The notes beneath the pieces were generated by a model. It saw only the letters and a program-made list of their open reading frames with translations. It had not been told where the DNA came from and did no database searches. A stretch of 64,000 nt of DNA from Thioalkalivibrio paradoxus (GTDB lineage Bacteria; Pseudomonadota; Gammaproteobacteria; Ectothiorhodospirales; Ectothiorhodospiraceae), in contig JAABSC010000003.1 in NCBI GenBank assembly GCA_011390565.1, positions 1 to 64,000 of the forward strand, read 5' to 3'. The position numbers and the translations under genes are program-made. Positions 17,820 to 28,056 of the stretch are shown in pieces (the first letter of the stretch is position 1; each line of letters starts with the position of its first letter).

Positions 17820-17998
17820 AGCGCCTCTCTCTGGAATTCGTAGTGCGACCGTAACGAGCGCGTAAGTTTATCAGCCATCGGCGCGAAAAGTGGCTCCTTC
17901 GGTCGTCCCGTTTCCGGTTCGCGACCGCCGGCCGCCTGCTGCGATTGCTTTTGGCGTGCCGTTTCTGTCCAATAGGCGGGTTTACTCGGGAACCCTTC

Positions 17999-18511
17999 AT
18001 GCAGAAAAACCAATACGACCGCGACGAACTGCTGGCCTGCGGCTACGGCAAGATGTTTGGCCCGGGCAATGCCCAGTTGCCGGTACCCAACATGCTGATG
18101 ATGGACCGTGTGCTGGAAATCAACAGTGACGGCGGTGTCTTCGGCAAGGGCGAAATGCGCGCCGAACTCGATATCAACCCCGACCTCTGGTTCTTTGCCT
18201 GCCATTTTCCCGGCGACCCGGTGATGCCGGGCTGCCTCGGACTGGACGCAATGTGGCAGCTCGTGGGTTTCTATCTGGCGTGGCTCGGCAACCCGGGACG
18301 CGGACGTGCACTGGGCGTCGGCGAGGTGAAATTCACCGGCCAGGTGCTGCCCACGGCGAGCAAGGTCACCTATCAGATCGACATGAAACGGGTCATCTCG
18401 CGCAAGCTGGTGCTGGGAATCGGGGACGGCAGCGTCAGCGTCGATGGCCGCGAGATCTATGTGGCCAAGGATCTGCGCGTTGGATTGTTCACTTCCACGG
18501 AAAATTTCTGA
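17999..18511 (+). CDS. fabA: 3-hydroxydecanoyl-ACP dehydratase/isomerase
   Basis: FabA dehydrates 3-hydroxyacyl-ACP and isomerises trans-2- to cis-3-decenoyl-ACP, the branch point to unsaturated fatty acids. The 170-residue length is normal. [20 protein letters not shown] holds the catalytic His ([10 protein letters not shown]), and [14 protein letters not shown] supplies the second active-site acid. ATG 17999 ([12 protein letters not shown]) matches the conserved family N-terminus; an in-frame ATG 54 bases upstream is ignored. No fabB is adjacent, unlike many gammaproteobacteria. Relevant to the CFA-like enzyme elsewhere in the window, which acts on unsaturated acyl chains. Confidence 0.96.
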   Translation: MQKNQYDRDELLACGYGKMFGPGNAQLPVPNMLMMDRVLEINSDGGVFGKGEMRAELDINPDLWFFACHFPGDPVMPGCLGLDAMWQLVGFYLAWLGNPGRGRALGVGEVKFTGQVLPTASKVTYQIDMKRVISRKLVLGIGDGSVSVDGREIYVAKDLRVGLFTSTENF

Positions 18512-18560
18512 CCCGACCCGCTGTCGCCGCTGCTCTCTCGAGCGATCGGGATCGAATCCG

Positions 18561-18584
18561 GCGTTCGGCTGAAGCGAACGCTTC
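18561..18584. terminator. Possible hairpin between convergent fabA and dcd
   Basis: GCGTTCG (18561-18567) and CGAACGC (18575-18581) can pair around a 7-base loop; an alternative GAAGCG/CGCTTC pairing overlaps it. No T-tract follows on either strand, so Rho-independent termination would be weak. The 166-base region 18512-18677 contains nothing else recognisable. Confidence 0.3.
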
Positions 18585-18677
18585 GTGGATCCCGGATCCG
18601 GCCCCGGATGACGCCCAGCCCGCTCCGGGGGGAGGAACAGGACCCGGCCCGCAGCACACCGGGGCCTGCGCTGGGGT

Positions 18678-19244
18678 TCAGGTCCTCGGCAGGGTAACGC
18701 CGCGCTGCCCCTGGTACTTCCCGCCGCGATCCCGGTAGGACGTTTCGCAGACCTCGTCCGATTCGAGAAAAAGCATCTGGGCGACGCCCTCGTTCGCGTA
18801 GATCTTCGCCGGCAACGGCGTCGTGTTGGAAAATTCCAGCGTCACGTGCCCTTCCCACTCCGGTTCCAGCGGCGTCACGTTCACGATGATGCCGCAACGG
18901 GCGTAGGTGGACTTGCCCAGGCATATCGTGAGCACGCTGCGCGGGATGCGGAAATATTCCACGGTCCGCGCCAGCGCGAACGAGTTCGGGGGAATGATGC
19001 AGACGTCGGCCTTGACGTCGACGAAACTGCGCTCATCGAAGGCCTTGGGATCGACCACCGAGCTGTTGATATTGGTGAAGATCTTGAAGTCGTCGGCACA
19101 GCGCACGTCGTAGCCGTAGCTCGACGTGCCGAAGGACACGATGCGGTGCCCCTCGCGTTCGCGGATCTGACCCGGTTCGAACGGCTCGATCATGCCGGTG
19201 GATTCGGCCATGCGCCGGATCCACCGATCGGACTTGATGGCCAT
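18678..19244 (-). CDS. dcd: dCTP deaminase
   Basis: 188 residues, full length. Deaminates dCTP to dUTP as the main route to dTTP in Gram-negative bacteria; acts as a trimer in the cytoplasm. Motifs: [20 protein letters not shown], the Ser/Arg nucleotide site [39 protein letters not shown] with the catalytic Glu in the following strand ([19 protein letters not shown]). Only three bases separate it from apbC upstream, so it is the second gene of an apbC-dcd operon. Confidence 0.96.
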   Translation of the reverse strand: MAIKSDRWIRRMAESTGMIEPFEPGQIREREGHRIVSFGTSSYGYDVRCADDFKIFTNINSSVVDPKAFDERSFVDVKADVCIIPPNSFALARTVEYFRIPRSVLTICLGKSTYARCGIIVNVTPLEPEWEGHVTLEFSNTTPLPAKIYANEGVAQMLFLESDEVCETSYRDRGGKYQGQRGVTLPRT

Positions 19245-19247
19245 CGG

Positions 19248-20339
19248 TCAGGTGTTCTTGATCACGATGTTCGGGAATCGACCGCTGTAGTCCTTGCTCT
19301 GCTCGGCGAGCTTGGCCCCGGTGCGACGGGCGATATCCCGGTAGATCTGGGCGATGCGGCTGTCGGGATCGCGCACCACGGTGGGCTCGCCCCCATCCGC
19401 CTGCTCGCGGATGCTGATGTCCAGCGGCAGCGCGCCCAGCAGATCCACGTTGAAATCCTCGGCCATCTGCGCGCCACCGCCCTGCCCGAAGATGAACTCC
19501 TCGTGGCCACAGTTGGAACAGATGTGGATGCTCATGTTCTCGACGATACCCAGCACCGGAACATCGACCTTCTCGAACATCTTCAGACCCTTGCGGGCGT
19601 CGAGCAGCGCAATGTCCTGAGGCGTGGTCACGATCACGGCGCCACTGACCGGGATTTTCTGTGACAGCGTGAGCTGAACGTCGCCGGTGCCCGGGGGCAG
19701 GTCGACGATCAGGTAGTCGAGATCCTGCCAGTTGGTTTCGCGCAGCAGCTGTTCCAGCGCCTGGGTGACCATCGGGCCGCGCCAGATCATCGGGGTGTCT
19801 TCCTCAATCAGGAAGCCGATCGACATGGCCTGCATGCCGAAATTGCGCAGCGGCTCCATGGTCTTGCCGTCCTTGGATTCCGGCTTGTCCTTGATGCCCA
19901 GCATGCGCGGCTGGCTCGGGCCGTAGATGTCCGCGTCCAGAACACCGACCTTCGCGCCCTCGGCGACCAGCGCAAGCGCCAGATTGACCGCGGTGGTGGA
20001 TTTGCCGACGCCGCCCTTGCCGGACGCGACCGCGATGATGTTCTTGATGCCCGGCATCGGCTTCAGGCTCTTCTGCACCGCGTGCGAAGCCACCCGGCTC
20101 GAAATGTCGACCTCCGCGCCATCGAGCCCGCGAACCGTGGCCAGCGCCTTGTCGATCTCGGACCGCAGTTCGTCGAAGTAACCCGAAGCGGCGTAACCCA
20201 GCTCGATCATGATCCTCGCTCGGGCGCCTTCGATCTCGATGTCCTTGACCTCCCCGGCGGCCACGAGATCCTTCTCGATGTACTTGTCCTGTACCGTTTT
20301 CAGGGCCGTTTCGATCTGCAGACGCGATAGCTCGGACAT
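19248..20339 (-). CDS. apbC: Iron-sulfur cluster carrier protein ApbC/Mrp (Mrp/NBP35 P-loop ATPase)
   Basis: 363 residues. N-terminal DUF59/MIP18 domain (about 1-85), then the P-loop ATPase with a deviant Walker A ASGKGGVGKSTTAVNLALAL, and the cluster-binding pair HICSNCGHEEF (CxxC). These proteins bind and transfer [4Fe-4S] clusters to apo-targets. Unrelated to the Mrp antiporters despite the shared name. Upstream of dcd. Starts at ATG with AGGGA about 10 bases upstream. Fits the Fe-S-rich neighbourhood (Rnf, Nth). Confidence 0.95.
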   Translation of the reverse strand: MSELSRLQIETALKTVQDKYIEKDLVAAGEVKDIEIEGARARIMIELGYAASGYFDELRSEIDKALATVRGLDGAEVDISSRVASHAVQKSLKPMPGIKNIIAVASGKGGVGKSTTAVNLALALVAEGAKVGVLDADIYGPSQPRMLGIKDKPESKDGKTMEPLRNFGMQAMSIGFLIEEDTPMIWRGPMVTQALEQLLRETNWQDLDYLIVDLPPGTGDVQLTLSQKIPVSGAVIVTTPQDIALLDARKGLKMFEKVDVPVLGIVENMSIHICSNCGHEEFIFGQGGGAQMAEDFNVDLLGALPLDISIREQADGGEPTVVRDPDSRIAQIYRDIARRTGAKLAEQSKDYSGRFPNIVIKNT

Positions 20340-20472
20340 GGTTGACTTATTCCCTGTGTTTGCCTAGGAGGCGCATAGTACCGGGCGGCACGGGTGCCGC
20401 CAAATCACGCACGCCCGGGGGCACAATAAGCGGCTCGTCCGAGCCCCTCGCCCACGGAGAGTCCCGGATGGC

Positions 20473-20760
20473 CTACCGGAAACGGTCGGCCGCCTCCCGA
20501 AAGGCCTTGGCCATGTCATCCCAGGCCGTCTCCATGCCCTCGCGCAGCCGCTTCCAGGACTCGTCACTCGCGCGCTGGAGTTCGCGCAGGCGCTCTTCGA
20601 CCTCGTTGCGCTGCTCGCGCAGCTCCCGAATCTGCTGTTCGTATTTCAGCTGCATGTCCGCCGAGGCTTCCCGTGACTGCGCCTGCAGCTTGGCAAGATC
20701 CGCGTTCCACTCGTCGATCTTGGCCTTGACCTTCTCGACATAGACATCACGATCGCTCAT
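20473..20760 (-). CDS. Small coiled-coil protein, uncharacterised
   Basis: 95 residues from ATG 20760 ([20 protein letters not shown]), which has GGAGACGG upstream; a second in-frame ATG 15 bases earlier is less likely. Nearly the whole chain is predicted coiled coil: alternating Leu/Ala with dense Glu/Arg/Lys ([20 protein letters not shown]). No signal peptide or membrane helix. Similar short coiled-coil proteins are widespread in proteobacteria without known function. Stands alone between apbC and metG. Confidence 0.75.
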   Translation of the reverse strand: MSDRDVYVEKVKAKIDEWNADLAKLQAQSREASADMQLKYEQQIRELREQRNEVEERLRELQRASDESWKRLREGMETAWDDMAKAFREAADRFR

Positions 20761-20964
20761 TTCCGTCTCCTCCATTCACGTCTCGAGTGCTGCACCGCCA
20801 GCCCTCGCTCGGGTGTACCGGATCTTCCACCGGCCCTCCCTCTTTATAGCGGGGCCACGCGTGGCGTTCAAAGTGCGCGCGGCCGGAGCCCCAGGCCTTC
20901 GCCTCGACAAGACCGGCTACAGCCTAGAGAATGCGGGATTGTTCAACGAGAACCGCCAGCCGCG

Positions 20965-23016
20965 ATGAATTCCCGACCGTCCGAAACGCCGCGCCGGATG
21001 CTGATCACCAGCGCGCTGCCCTACGCCAACGGCCCGATCCACCTGGGGCACCTCGTCGAGTACATCCAGACGGATATCTGGGCCCGGTTTCAGCGCGCCC
21101 GCGGACACGAGGCGATCTACGTCTGCGCGGACGACGCCCACGGCACGCCGATCATGCTGAAAGCCCGCGCCGAGGGCATCGAGCCCGAGGAACTGATCAC
21201 GCGGGTGCGGAAGGAACACGAGGCGGATTTCGCCGGTTTCCTGGTGGAGTTCAATCATTATCACAGCACCCACTCCGAGGAAAACCGCTACTGCGCGACC
21301 CGCATCTACGAGGGGCTGCGGGCCGCCGGGCACATTGCCGTGCGCACCATCCAGCAGGCCTACGATCCCGAGGCCGGGATGTTCCTGCCGGACCGCTTCA
21401 TCAAGGGGACCTGCCCCAAATGCGGCGCTGCCGACCAGTATGGGGACTCCTGCGAGGCCTGCGGCGCGACCTACAGCCCCACCGACCTGATCGATCCGGT
21501 TTCGGCGATCAGCGGCGCCCGCCCGGTCGCGCGGGACTCCGAGCACTATTTCTTCAGGCTCGCCGACTTCGAAGCCTTCCTGCGGGACTGGACCGGATCC
21601 GGCCGGCTGCAGAGCGCGATCCGCAACAAGCTGAACGAGTGGTTCGAGGCCGGCCTCGCCGACTGGGACATCTCGCGCGATGCGCCCTATTTCGGCTTCG
21701 AGATTCCCGACGCGCCGGGCAAGTTCTTCTACGTCTGGCTCGACGCGCCCATCGGCTACATGGCGAGCTTCAAGGCCTACGCGGAAGCGAATGGCCTGGA
21801 TTTCGATGCCTGGTGGGGTTCCGGCGCGGAACCCGAGATGTACCATTTCATCGGCAAGGACATCGCCTATTTCCACACCCTGTTCTGGCCGGCGATGCTG
21901 CAAGGAGCGGGGTTCCGCACCCCGACCGCCGTGTTCTGCCACGGCTTCCTGACGGTGAACGGGCAGAAGATGTCCAAGTCGCGCGGCACCTTCATCCGGG
22001 CCCGTGACTTTCTCGATCACCTGAATCCGGAGGCGCTGCGCTACTACTTCGCCGCGAAGCTGGGCTCGGGCGTGGACGACATCGATCTGAGCCTCGACGA
22101 CTTCGTGCAGCGCGTGAACGCGGATCTGGTCGGGAAGGTCGTGAACATCGCCAGCCGGTGCGCGGGCTTCCTCACCAAGCGCTTTGACGGAAAACTCGCG
22201 GATACCCTGCCCCGCCCGGACATGCACGCGCACTTCGTGGCCGCCGGCGATGCCATCGCCGCCGCGTATGAAAACCGCGAGTACAGCCTGGCGATGCGCC
22301 AGATCATGGCGCTCGCGGACCAGGCCAACCAGTACATCGACGAGGCGCGGCCCTGGGTACTGGCCAAGGATCCCGAGCGCAGCGGCGAGGTCCAGGCCAT
22401 CTGCACTCAGGGTCTCGATCTGTTCCGCATCCTGATCGTCTATCTCGCACCCGTGCTACCGCGGCTTGCCGGCCATGCCGCCGCCTTCCTGAACCAGGAG
22501 GACATCAGCTGGGATGGCCGCCTGCAGCCGCTGACCGGCGGCCGCATCAACGCTTATGTGCCCCTGATGACCCGCGTCGAACCCGCTTCGGTCGAGGCGT
22601 TGATCGAGGCGTCGCGGCAGGATCTGGAACCGACGACGCCCTCTCCCACGGAATCCAACGCAGGAATGCCAGCCATGGATCCCATCGCGGAAACCATCGA
22701 CTATGAAACCTTCTCCCGGATCGATCTTCGCGTCGCCCGGATCGCCGCGGCCGAGTACGTCGAGGGCGCGGACAAGCTCCTGCGCCTGACACTCGATCTC
22801 GGGGGCGAACAACGCCAGGTCTTCGCGGGGATCCGTTCCGCCTACGCCCCGGAGGACCTGGCCGGCCGGCTGACCGTGATGGTCGCGAATCTGGCGCCCC
22901 GCAAGATGCGTTTCGGCGTCTCCGAGGGCATGGTGCTCGCGGCCGGCCCCGGGGGGCAGGATCTGTTCATCCTCACACCGGATGAGGGTGCCCAACCCGG
23001 TATGCGCATCAAGTAG
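20965..23016 (+). CDS. metG: Methionyl-tRNA synthetase
   Basis: 683 residues: class I synthetase charging tRNA-Met. HIGH-type site [20 protein letters not shown] near residue 14, zinc-knuckle [18 protein letters not shown], catalytic core [16 protein letters not shown] loop [12 protein letters not shown], anticodon-binding helices, and a C-terminal tRNA-binding OB domain (about 580-683; [30 protein letters not shown]). Length and domain order match the long dimeric E. coli-type enzyme. No strong ribosome site before ATG. Leads, after 87 bases, to methionine-salvage genes. Confidence 0.97.
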   Translation: MNSRPSETPRRMLITSALPYANGPIHLGHLVEYIQTDIWARFQRARGHEAIYVCADDAHGTPIMLKARAEGIEPEELITRVRKEHEADFAGFLVEFNHYHSTHSEENRYCATRIYEGLRAAGHIAVRTIQQAYDPEAGMFLPDRFIKGTCPKCGAADQYGDSCEACGATYSPTDLIDPVSAISGARPVARDSEHYFFRLADFEAFLRDWTGSGRLQSAIRNKLNEWFEAGLADWDISRDAPYFGFEIPDAPGKFFYVWLDAPIGYMASFKAYAEANGLDFDAWWGSGAEPEMYHFIGKDIAYFHTLFWPAMLQGAGFRTPTAVFCHGFLTVNGQKMSKSRGTFIRARDFLDHLNPEALRYYFAAKLGSGVDDIDLSLDDFVQRVNADLVGKVVNIASRCAGFLTKRFDGKLADTLPRPDMHAHFVAAGDAIAAAYENREYSLAMRQIMALADQANQYIDEARPWVLAKDPERSGEVQAICTQGLDLFRILIVYLAPVLPRLAGHAAAFLNQEDISWDGRLQPLTGGRINAYVPLMTRVEPASVEALIEASRQDLEPTTPSPTESNAGMPAMDPIAETIDYETFSRIDLRVARIAAAEYVEGADKLLRLTLDLGGEQRQVFAGIRSAYAPEDLAGRLTVMVANLAPRKMRFGVSEGMVLAAGPGGQDLFILTPDEGAQPGMRIK

Positions 23017-23103
23017 AGTTGGGGGGGTGCGGCCAGGGCCGCGGTCCCCGGTTTCATTCCACTCCGGGCTGGCGTAAGCTTCCGCACTTTTTCCGGCACT
23101 GGC

Positions 23104-23727
23104 ATGATCGAAGAAACCCTCGAATACAAGGCGCAGACGCGGCTTCTCGCGGACGCGGGACGGCTGTTCGCCGAGCGCGGCTGGGTCCCCGCGACCGCGG
23201 GCAACTTTTCCGCGCGCCTGAACGACCACCAGATCGTGATCACGGTCTCCGGCCGGCACAAGGGCAAGCTGGACGAGAGCGGCTTCATGGTCGTGGACCT
23301 GGACGGCAACATTCTTTCCCCGGGCAGGAAGCCCTCGGCCGAAACCTTCCTGCACATCGTGATGTACCGGCGCGACCCGGCGATCGGGGCGGTGCTGCAT
23401 ACCCATTCGGTCAACGCGACGGTGCTTTCCCGCCTGTTCCCGGCCGGGCTGACGCTGGACGCGTACGAAGTGCTGAAGGCGTTCCCGGCCATCACCACGC
23501 ACGAAACGTCGCTGGCCGTGCCCGTATTCGAGAACACCCAGGACATTCCCCAGTTGGCCGCGCAGGTCGACGATTACATGAACCGCCACCCGCAGCTGTC
23601 CGGTTACCTGATCGGCAGCCACGGGCTGTATACCTGGGGCCGAACGGTGGAGGCCGCGGTGCAGCACATCGAAGCGTTCGAATTCCTGTTCGAGTGTGAA
23701 CTTCTTTCGCGGAGGCTTCTGCCATGA
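23104..23727 (+). CDS. mtnB: Methylthioribulose-1-phosphate dehydratase
   Basis: 207 residues, class II aldolase/adducin fold. Converts methylthioribulose-1-phosphate to diketo-methylthiopentyl-1-phosphate in methionine salvage. Zinc ligands are visible in PAIGAVLHTHSVNATVLS and the later GSHGLYTWG; the catalytic-type Glu lies in FPAITTHETSLA. N-terminal RGWVPATAGNFSARL is the family opening. Overlaps mtnD by four bases. Recycles the methylthioadenosine left over from polyamine synthesis and other SAM uses. Confidence 0.95.
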   Translation: MIEETLEYKAQTRLLADAGRLFAERGWVPATAGNFSARLNDHQIVITVSGRHKGKLDESGFMVVDLDGNILSPGRKPSAETFLHIVMYRRDPAIGAVLHTHSVNATVLSRLFPAGLTLDAYEVLKAFPAITTHETSLAVPVFENTQDIPQLAAQVDDYMNRHPQLSGYLIGSHGLYTWGRTVEAAVQHIEAFEFLFECELLSRRLLP

Positions 23728-24284
23728 CCACGCTGTACGTGTATCCGGACACCGACCCCGGCCAGGCAACGCGCATCGAAGACGACGCCGAGATCGCCGC
23801 CCGGCTCGCGAACGCCGGCATCGCCTTTGAACGCTGGGACGCCAGCCGGGAGCTTCCGGCCGGCGCCGATCAGGAGACCATCCTGGCCGCCTATGCGGAC
23901 GACGTGGCGCGTCTCCAGCGCGAACGCGGCTTCACCACCGCCGACGTCGTGCGCCTCTCCCCGGATCATCCGCAGCGCGCGGAATTCCGCGAGAAATTTC
24001 TCGACGAACACACGCACAGCGAGGACGAGGTCCGCTTCTTCGTCGAGGGCAGCGGCCTGTTCTGCCTGCATATCGGCAACGAGGTTCTGGGCCTGCATGC
24101 CGAGGCGGGAGACCTGATCGCGGTCCCCGCGGGAACCCGGCACTGGTTCGACATGGGTCCCGCGCCGTTCTTCGCCGCGATTCGGCTGTTCACCAACACC
24201 GAAGGTTGGGTCGCCCGGTTCACCGGCGACGGCATTGCCCGTCGTTTCCCGATGCTGGACGAGCTTCCAGGGCCCGCATCATGA
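23724..24284 (+). CDS. mtnD: Acireductone dioxygenase
   Basis: 186 residues, cupin fold. Oxidises acireductone to 2-keto-4-methylthiobutyrate and formate (iron form). Metal ligands are the two His and Glu in DEHTHSEDEVRFFVEG plus the later His in VPAGTRHWFDMG. Four-base overlaps with mtnB upstream and mtnC downstream, so B-D-C form one coupled unit. Confidence 0.96.
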   Translation: MTTLYVYPDTDPGQATRIEDDAEIAARLANAGIAFERWDASRELPAGADQETILAAYADDVARLQRERGFTTADVVRLSPDHPQRAEFREKFLDEHTHSEDEVRFFVEGSGLFCLHIGNEVLGLHAEAGDLIAVPAGTRHWFDMGPAPFFAAIRLFTNTEGWVARFTGDGIARRFPMLDELPGPAS

Positions 24285-24964
24285 CGTCCGCCGTGTTGCT
24301 GGACGTCGAGGGAACGACCACCAGCCTGTCCTTCGTCCACGACACGCTGTTCCCCTACGCCGCTGCTCACCTCGCCGATTTCGTGCGCACGCATCGCGAC
24401 GACCCGGAAGTGGCCCGACTGCTCGCCGATGCACGGGTGTACGCGGGAGGGGATCTCGATGACGAAACGCTGATCCAGCGCCTGCTGGCATGGATCGCGG
24501 CCGATCAGAAGATCACCCCCCTCAAGGCATTGCAGGGACTGATCTGGAGAGACGGATACGCGCGCGGGGACTTCCACGGCCACATCTACCCCGATGTCGC
24601 CCCGGCCCTGCGCCTCTGGCACGAGGCTGGCTTGCAGCTCTACGTATTCTCCTCGGGTTCCGAACACGCTCAGAAACTGTTGTTCGCCCATACGCCGGAC
24701 GGCGACCTGACCCCGCTGTTCAGCGGTCATTTCGACACGCGCATAGGCGGCAAGAAGGACGCCGCGAGCTACCGGCGCATTGCCGTGGAGATCGGGGTAC
24801 CGCCCGAACGGATCCTGTTCCTGTCGGACCGCCCGGAGGAACTCGACGCCGCGGCTCAGGCGCGGATGGCCACGGCCGCGGTGCTGCGCGAGGGCGTGCA
24901 CGGCCCTTTTGGCAGTCATCGGACCGTACCGGATTTCACGACGCTGACCCCGCACCCCGGTTGA
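24281..24964 (+). CDS. mtnC: Enolase-phosphatase E1
   Basis: 227 residues, HAD superfamily. Enolises and then dephosphorylates the diketone phosphate made by MtnB, yielding acireductone for MtnD. HAD motif I is LLDVEGTTTSLSFVHDTLFP, with the Val-for-Ile variant of DIEGTTS; motif II YVFSSGSEHAQKLLF; motif III Lys in HFDTRIGGKKDAASYRRIA; motif IV LFLSDRPEELDAA. ATG overlaps the mtnD stop. MtnP, MtnK and MtnA are not in the window. Confidence 0.95.
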   Translation: MTSAVLLDVEGTTTSLSFVHDTLFPYAAAHLADFVRTHRDDPEVARLLADARVYAGGDLDDETLIQRLLAWIAADQKITPLKALQGLIWRDGYARGDFHGHIYPDVAPALRLWHEAGLQLYVFSSGSEHAQKLLFAHTPDGDLTPLFSGHFDTRIGGKKDAASYRRIAVEIGVPPERILFLSDRPEELDAAAQARMATAAVLREGVHGPFGSHRTVPDFTTLTPHPG

Positions 24965-25290
24965 CGCCCGCGGGCCACGGGAGCCGAACCCGTCGCCGGG
25001 ACCACGTCCGCGACCGCTGGCTGACCGCGGCGAGGCCGGCATCCATCGGATAGGGCACCCTGCGTAGAGCCACGGCGGCCCCTGCCGCATCCTCCGAACC
25101 GCGTGTCCATGCGCTTGCTGTGGAGAGGCACGCCAATCCCGCTGTGGAGTGCTATCGTTACCCGGAACGGCGTGGCACGGCGGGTCCGCGCCCCGTGAGG
25201 GGGGGCTTCTTTCCGTTCGCCGCGTCCACAACCGGGCCTGAGCAACCGGCCCTTCGAACATGGTGGTTTGCCGCAACACTCGGGATTGCC
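24965..25290. other. Gene-free stretch upstream of rnfA
   Basis: 326 bases without a supportable gene. The only promoter-like element I see is TGCTATCGT near 25147-25155 (extended -10 form TGnTATnnT), which would give a leader of roughly 130 bases for rnfA. The leader is GC-rich with several short inverted segments, but I cannot match it to a known riboswitch. Confidence 0.35.
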
Positions 25291-25869
25291 GTGGAATATG
25301 CTCTGATTCTGGTCAGCACGATTCTGGTCAACAATTTCGTACTCGTGAAATTTCTCGGCCTGTGCCCGTTCATGGGCGTCTCCCGCAAGGTGGAGACAGC
25401 CACGGGGATGGGCCTTGCGACGACCTTCGTGCTGACACTTTCGGCCGTCAGCAGCTACCTGATCAACGAATACCTGCTGCTCCCGCTCGGACTCGAGTAC
25501 CTGCGCACCATTGCGTTCATCCTGGTGATCGCCGCGGTTGTCCAGTTCACCGAAATGGTCGTGCACAAGACCAGCCCCCTGCTCTACAACGTACTGGGCA
25601 TCTTCCTGCCGCTGATCACGACCAACTGCGCGGTGCTGGGCGTGGCACTGCTGAACGTGCAGGAAGCACACGGCTTCGTCGAATCGGCGCTGTACGGCTT
25701 CGGCGCGGCCATCGGATTCTCGATCGTGCTGATTCTGTTTTCGGCCATCCGCGAGCGTATCGCGGCTGCCGACGTCCCGGTTCCGTTTCGCGGCAGCGCC
25801 ATCGCGATGATCACTGCGGGGTTGATGTCTCTGGGCTTCATGGGCTTCTACGGCCTGGTGCGACTGTAA
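25291..25869 (+). CDS. rnfA: Electron transport complex subunit RnfA
   Basis: 192 residues, six membrane helices, paralogue of RnfE and NqrE. GTG 25291 ([20 protein letters not shown]) matches the conserved N-terminus; upstream extension is not homologous. [20 protein letters not shown] and [17 protein letters not shown] are the two inverted-repeat motifs whose Cys residues hold the intramembrane Fe-S cluster at the RnfA/RnfE interface. Rnf couples ferredoxin/NAD electron exchange to ion movement, or supplies low-potential electrons. First gene of rnfABCDGE. Confidence 0.97.
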   Translation: MEYALILVSTILVNNFVLVKFLGLCPFMGVSRKVETATGMGLATTFVLTLSAVSSYLINEYLLLPLGLEYLRTIAFILVIAAVVQFTEMVVHKTSPLLYNVLGIFLPLITTNCAVLGVALLNVQEAHGFVESALYGFGAAIGFSIVLILFSAIRERIAAADVPVPFRGSAIAMITAGLMSLGFMGFYGLVRL

Positions 25870-25871
25870 CC

Positions 25872-26459
25872 ATGCTCAACGCCATTCTCGCCATTGCCGG
25901 ACTCGCGGTGACCTTCGGGTTGATCCTGGGCTATTCGGCGCAACGCTTCCGGGTCGAGGGTGATCCGATTGCGGACCAGATCGATTCCCTGCTGCCGCAG
26001 ACCCAATGCGGCCAGTGCGGCTACCCGGGTTGCCGGCCGTATTCGGAAGCCATTGCTGCCGGCGATGCCGACATCAACCTCTGCCCGCCGGGCGGCGAGG
26101 GCACCGTGCTCGCACTCGCCGACCTGCTCGGTCGCGACCCCAAGCCGCTGGAGGCCGAGGTTCGGGAAAAGGCCGTCGCAGTCATCGACGAGAACACCTG
26201 TATCGGCTGCACCCTCTGCATACAGGCGTGCCCGGTGGACGCGATCCTGGGCGCGGCGAAGCAGATGCACACGGTGATCGAGAGCGAGTGCACCGGCTGT
26301 GAGCTGTGTCTGGAGCCCTGCCCCGTCGACTGCATCGACATGGTTCCCGTGCACGAGGGAATCTCCGAATGGCGCTGGACCCAACCCGCTCCCTCTCCGA
26401 TCGAAACTCCGCTGGCTGGCCGAAAACAGCTGGCGAAACGGGATCGGGAATCCGCCTGA
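25872..26459 (+). CDS. rnfB: Electron transport complex subunit RnfB
   Basis: 195 residues. N-terminal membrane anchor (about 1-25), then a four-Cys domain [17 protein letters not shown] and two ferredoxin [4Fe-4S] motifs, [16 protein letters not shown] and [16 protein letters not shown]. RnfB takes electrons from or to ferredoxin on the cytoplasmic face. Two bases after the rnfA stop. Size fits the gammaproteobacterial short form with a single ferredoxin domain. Confidence 0.97.
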   Translation: MLNAILAIAGLAVTFGLILGYSAQRFRVEGDPIADQIDSLLPQTQCGQCGYPGCRPYSEAIAAGDADINLCPPGGEGTVLALADLLGRDPKPLEAEVREKAVAVIDENTCIGCTLCIQACPVDAILGAAKQMHTVIESECTGCELCLEPCPVDCIDMVPVHEGISEWRWTQPAPSPIETPLAGRKQLAKRDRESA

Positions 26460-26487
26460 GCGGCGCGGTTCCCGTAAAATCGCAACC

Positions 26488-28056
26488 ATGCATCTGCATC
26501 GATTCCACGGTGGCCTCGAGCTCCCGGGCCACAAGGCGGAAAGTACCGGGCGGCCGCTGCTGCCCCTGGGAATCCCGCACCGCCTCCATGTGCCGCTGGC
26601 TCAGCACATCGGTGCGCCAGCCGTGCCGCTCTGCGCGCCCGGCGACTCCGTGCGGAAAGGCCAGCGCATTGCTCAGGCCGAGGATTACATCGGTGCCCAC
26701 GTGCACGCCCCGACCTCCGGCCGAGTGGTGGAAATCGCCGAGCACCCGGTGCCGCATCCGTCCGGACTGAACGCACTCTGCATTGTTCTGGAGCCGGATG
26801 GCCACGACCAGTGGACCGACCACGGCCTGGAGCCCTGGACCGACTGGCGTCAGCGCGACGCCCGGGAACTCCGCGAGCGGGTGCGCGATGCGGGGATCGT
26901 GGGGATGGGCGGCGCCGCGTTCCCCACCGCGGTCAAGCTCAACCCGCGCCCCGGCAGGCGCATCCACACGCTGGTGGTGAACGGTGCCGAATGCGAGCCG
27001 TACATCAGCTGCGATGACACGTTGATGCAGCACTATCCGGAGGCCGTGCTGGAAGGCGTGCGGATCGTCGCCCACCTCCTGAATGCCGAGCGCGTGCTGT
27101 TCGCCGTGGAGGACAACAAGCCCGCGGCGTTCCAGGCCCTCACGGAAGCCCTGCCCGACGACGAGCGGGCATTCATCCAGCTGGTATCGATTCCGAGCGT
27201 CTATCCCACCGGTGGCGAACGCCAGCTGATCCGGGTGCTGACCGGACTCGAGGTTCCCAGCAGCGGGCTTCCCGCGGATCTGGGCATCGTGTGCCAGAAC
27301 CCCGGCACCCTCAAGGCCGTGCGCGACGCGGTGGTGCGGGGCCGCCCGCTGATATCGCGAATCGTGACCGTGACCGGCCCGGGCGTGCAGGAACCGCGCA
27401 ATGTCGAGGCTCTCATCGGAACCCCGTTTGCCGATCTCGCGACCGCCGCCGGCGGTTACGCGCCTGGCGTCGATCGCCTGGTGATGGGCGGTCCGATGAT
27501 GGGGTTTGCGATCGCCGACGACGCGGTCCCGGTGATCAAGGGCACCAACTGCCTGCTCGCGACCCGGCCGCAGGACACGCCGTCGCCGGGTCCGTTGATG
27601 CCCTGCATCCGGTGCGGCGAGTGCACCCGCGTCTGCCCGGCCAATCTGCTCCCGCAGCAGATGTACTGGTTTGCGAAAGCCCGGAATTTCGATGCCATCC
27701 AGGACTATGGGCTGTTCGACTGCATCGAGTGCGGCTGCTGCGCGCTGGTCTGCCCCAGCAACATCCCGCTGGTGCAGTACTACCGCTTTGCGAAGAACGA
27801 GATCTGGGCACGGGAAAAGGACCGCCAGAAGGCCGACCTCGCACGCGAGCGCTTCGAATACCGGAAACTGCGGCAGGAACAGGAGGAAGCCGAAAAGGCC
27901 GCCCGGCTCGCCCGCAAGAAAGCGGCTCTCGAGAAGCCGGCGCCCGCGGGCGAGAAGAAAGCCGCGATCGAAGCCGCGCTGGATCGGGCACGCGCCAGGA
28001 AGGCCGCACAGGCCTCCGAGACCCCGATCGATTCCCCAGACGCCGCGGATCGCTGA
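26488..28056 (+). CDS. rnfC: Electron transport complex subunit RnfC
   Basis: 522 residues. Start at ATG 26488 (MHLHRFHGGLELPGHKAEST), the conserved opening. NADH/FMN-binding region like NuoF: GIVGMGGAAFPTAVKL, NGAECEPYISCDD, ERVLFAVEDNKP. Two [4Fe-4S] motifs follow, CIRCGECTRVCPANLLP and CIECGCCALVCPSNIPL. The C-terminal about 80 residues are an Ala/Lys/Glu-rich coil, much shorter than the repeat tail of E. coli RsxC. RnfC is the cytoplasmic NAD(H) site of the complex. Confidence 0.96.
   Translation: MHLHRFHGGLELPGHKAESTGRPLLPLGIPHRLHVPLAQHIGAPAVPLCAPGDSVRKGQRIAQAEDYIGAHVHAPTSGRVVEIAEHPVPHPSGLNALCIVLEPDGHDQWTDHGLEPWTDWRQRDARELRERVRDAGIVGMGGAAFPTAVKLNPRPGRRIHTLVVNGAECEPYISCDDTLMQHYPEAVLEGVRIVAHLLNAERVLFAVEDNKPAAFQALTEALPDDERAFIQLVSIPSVYPTGGERQLIRVLTGLEVPSSGLPADLGIVCQNPGTLKAVRDAVVRGRPLISRIVTVTGPGVQEPRNVEALIGTPFADLATAAGGYAPGVDRLVMGGPMMGFAIADDAVPVIKGTNCLLATRPQDTPSPGPLMPCIRCGECTRVCPANLLPQQMYWFAKARNFDAIQDYGLFDCIECGCCALVCPSNIPLVQYYRFAKNEIWAREKDRQKADLARERFEYRKLRQEQEEAEKAARLARKKAALEKPAPAGEKKAAIEAALDRARARKAAQASETPIDSPDAADR

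Noticed and set aside
19248..20339. Reading apbC ('Mrp') as part of the Mrp antiporters
   Set aside because: It is a P-loop Fe-S carrier ATPase; the name similarity is historical.
20917..22233. 438-codon minus-strand frame opposite metG
   Set aside because: Antisense shadow; metG is complete with HIGH, KMSKS and zinc motifs.
24965..25290. Riboswitch upstream of rnfA
   Set aside because: I could not match the leader to conserved cores of TPP, cobalamin, FMN, SAM or molybdenum-cofactor elements.
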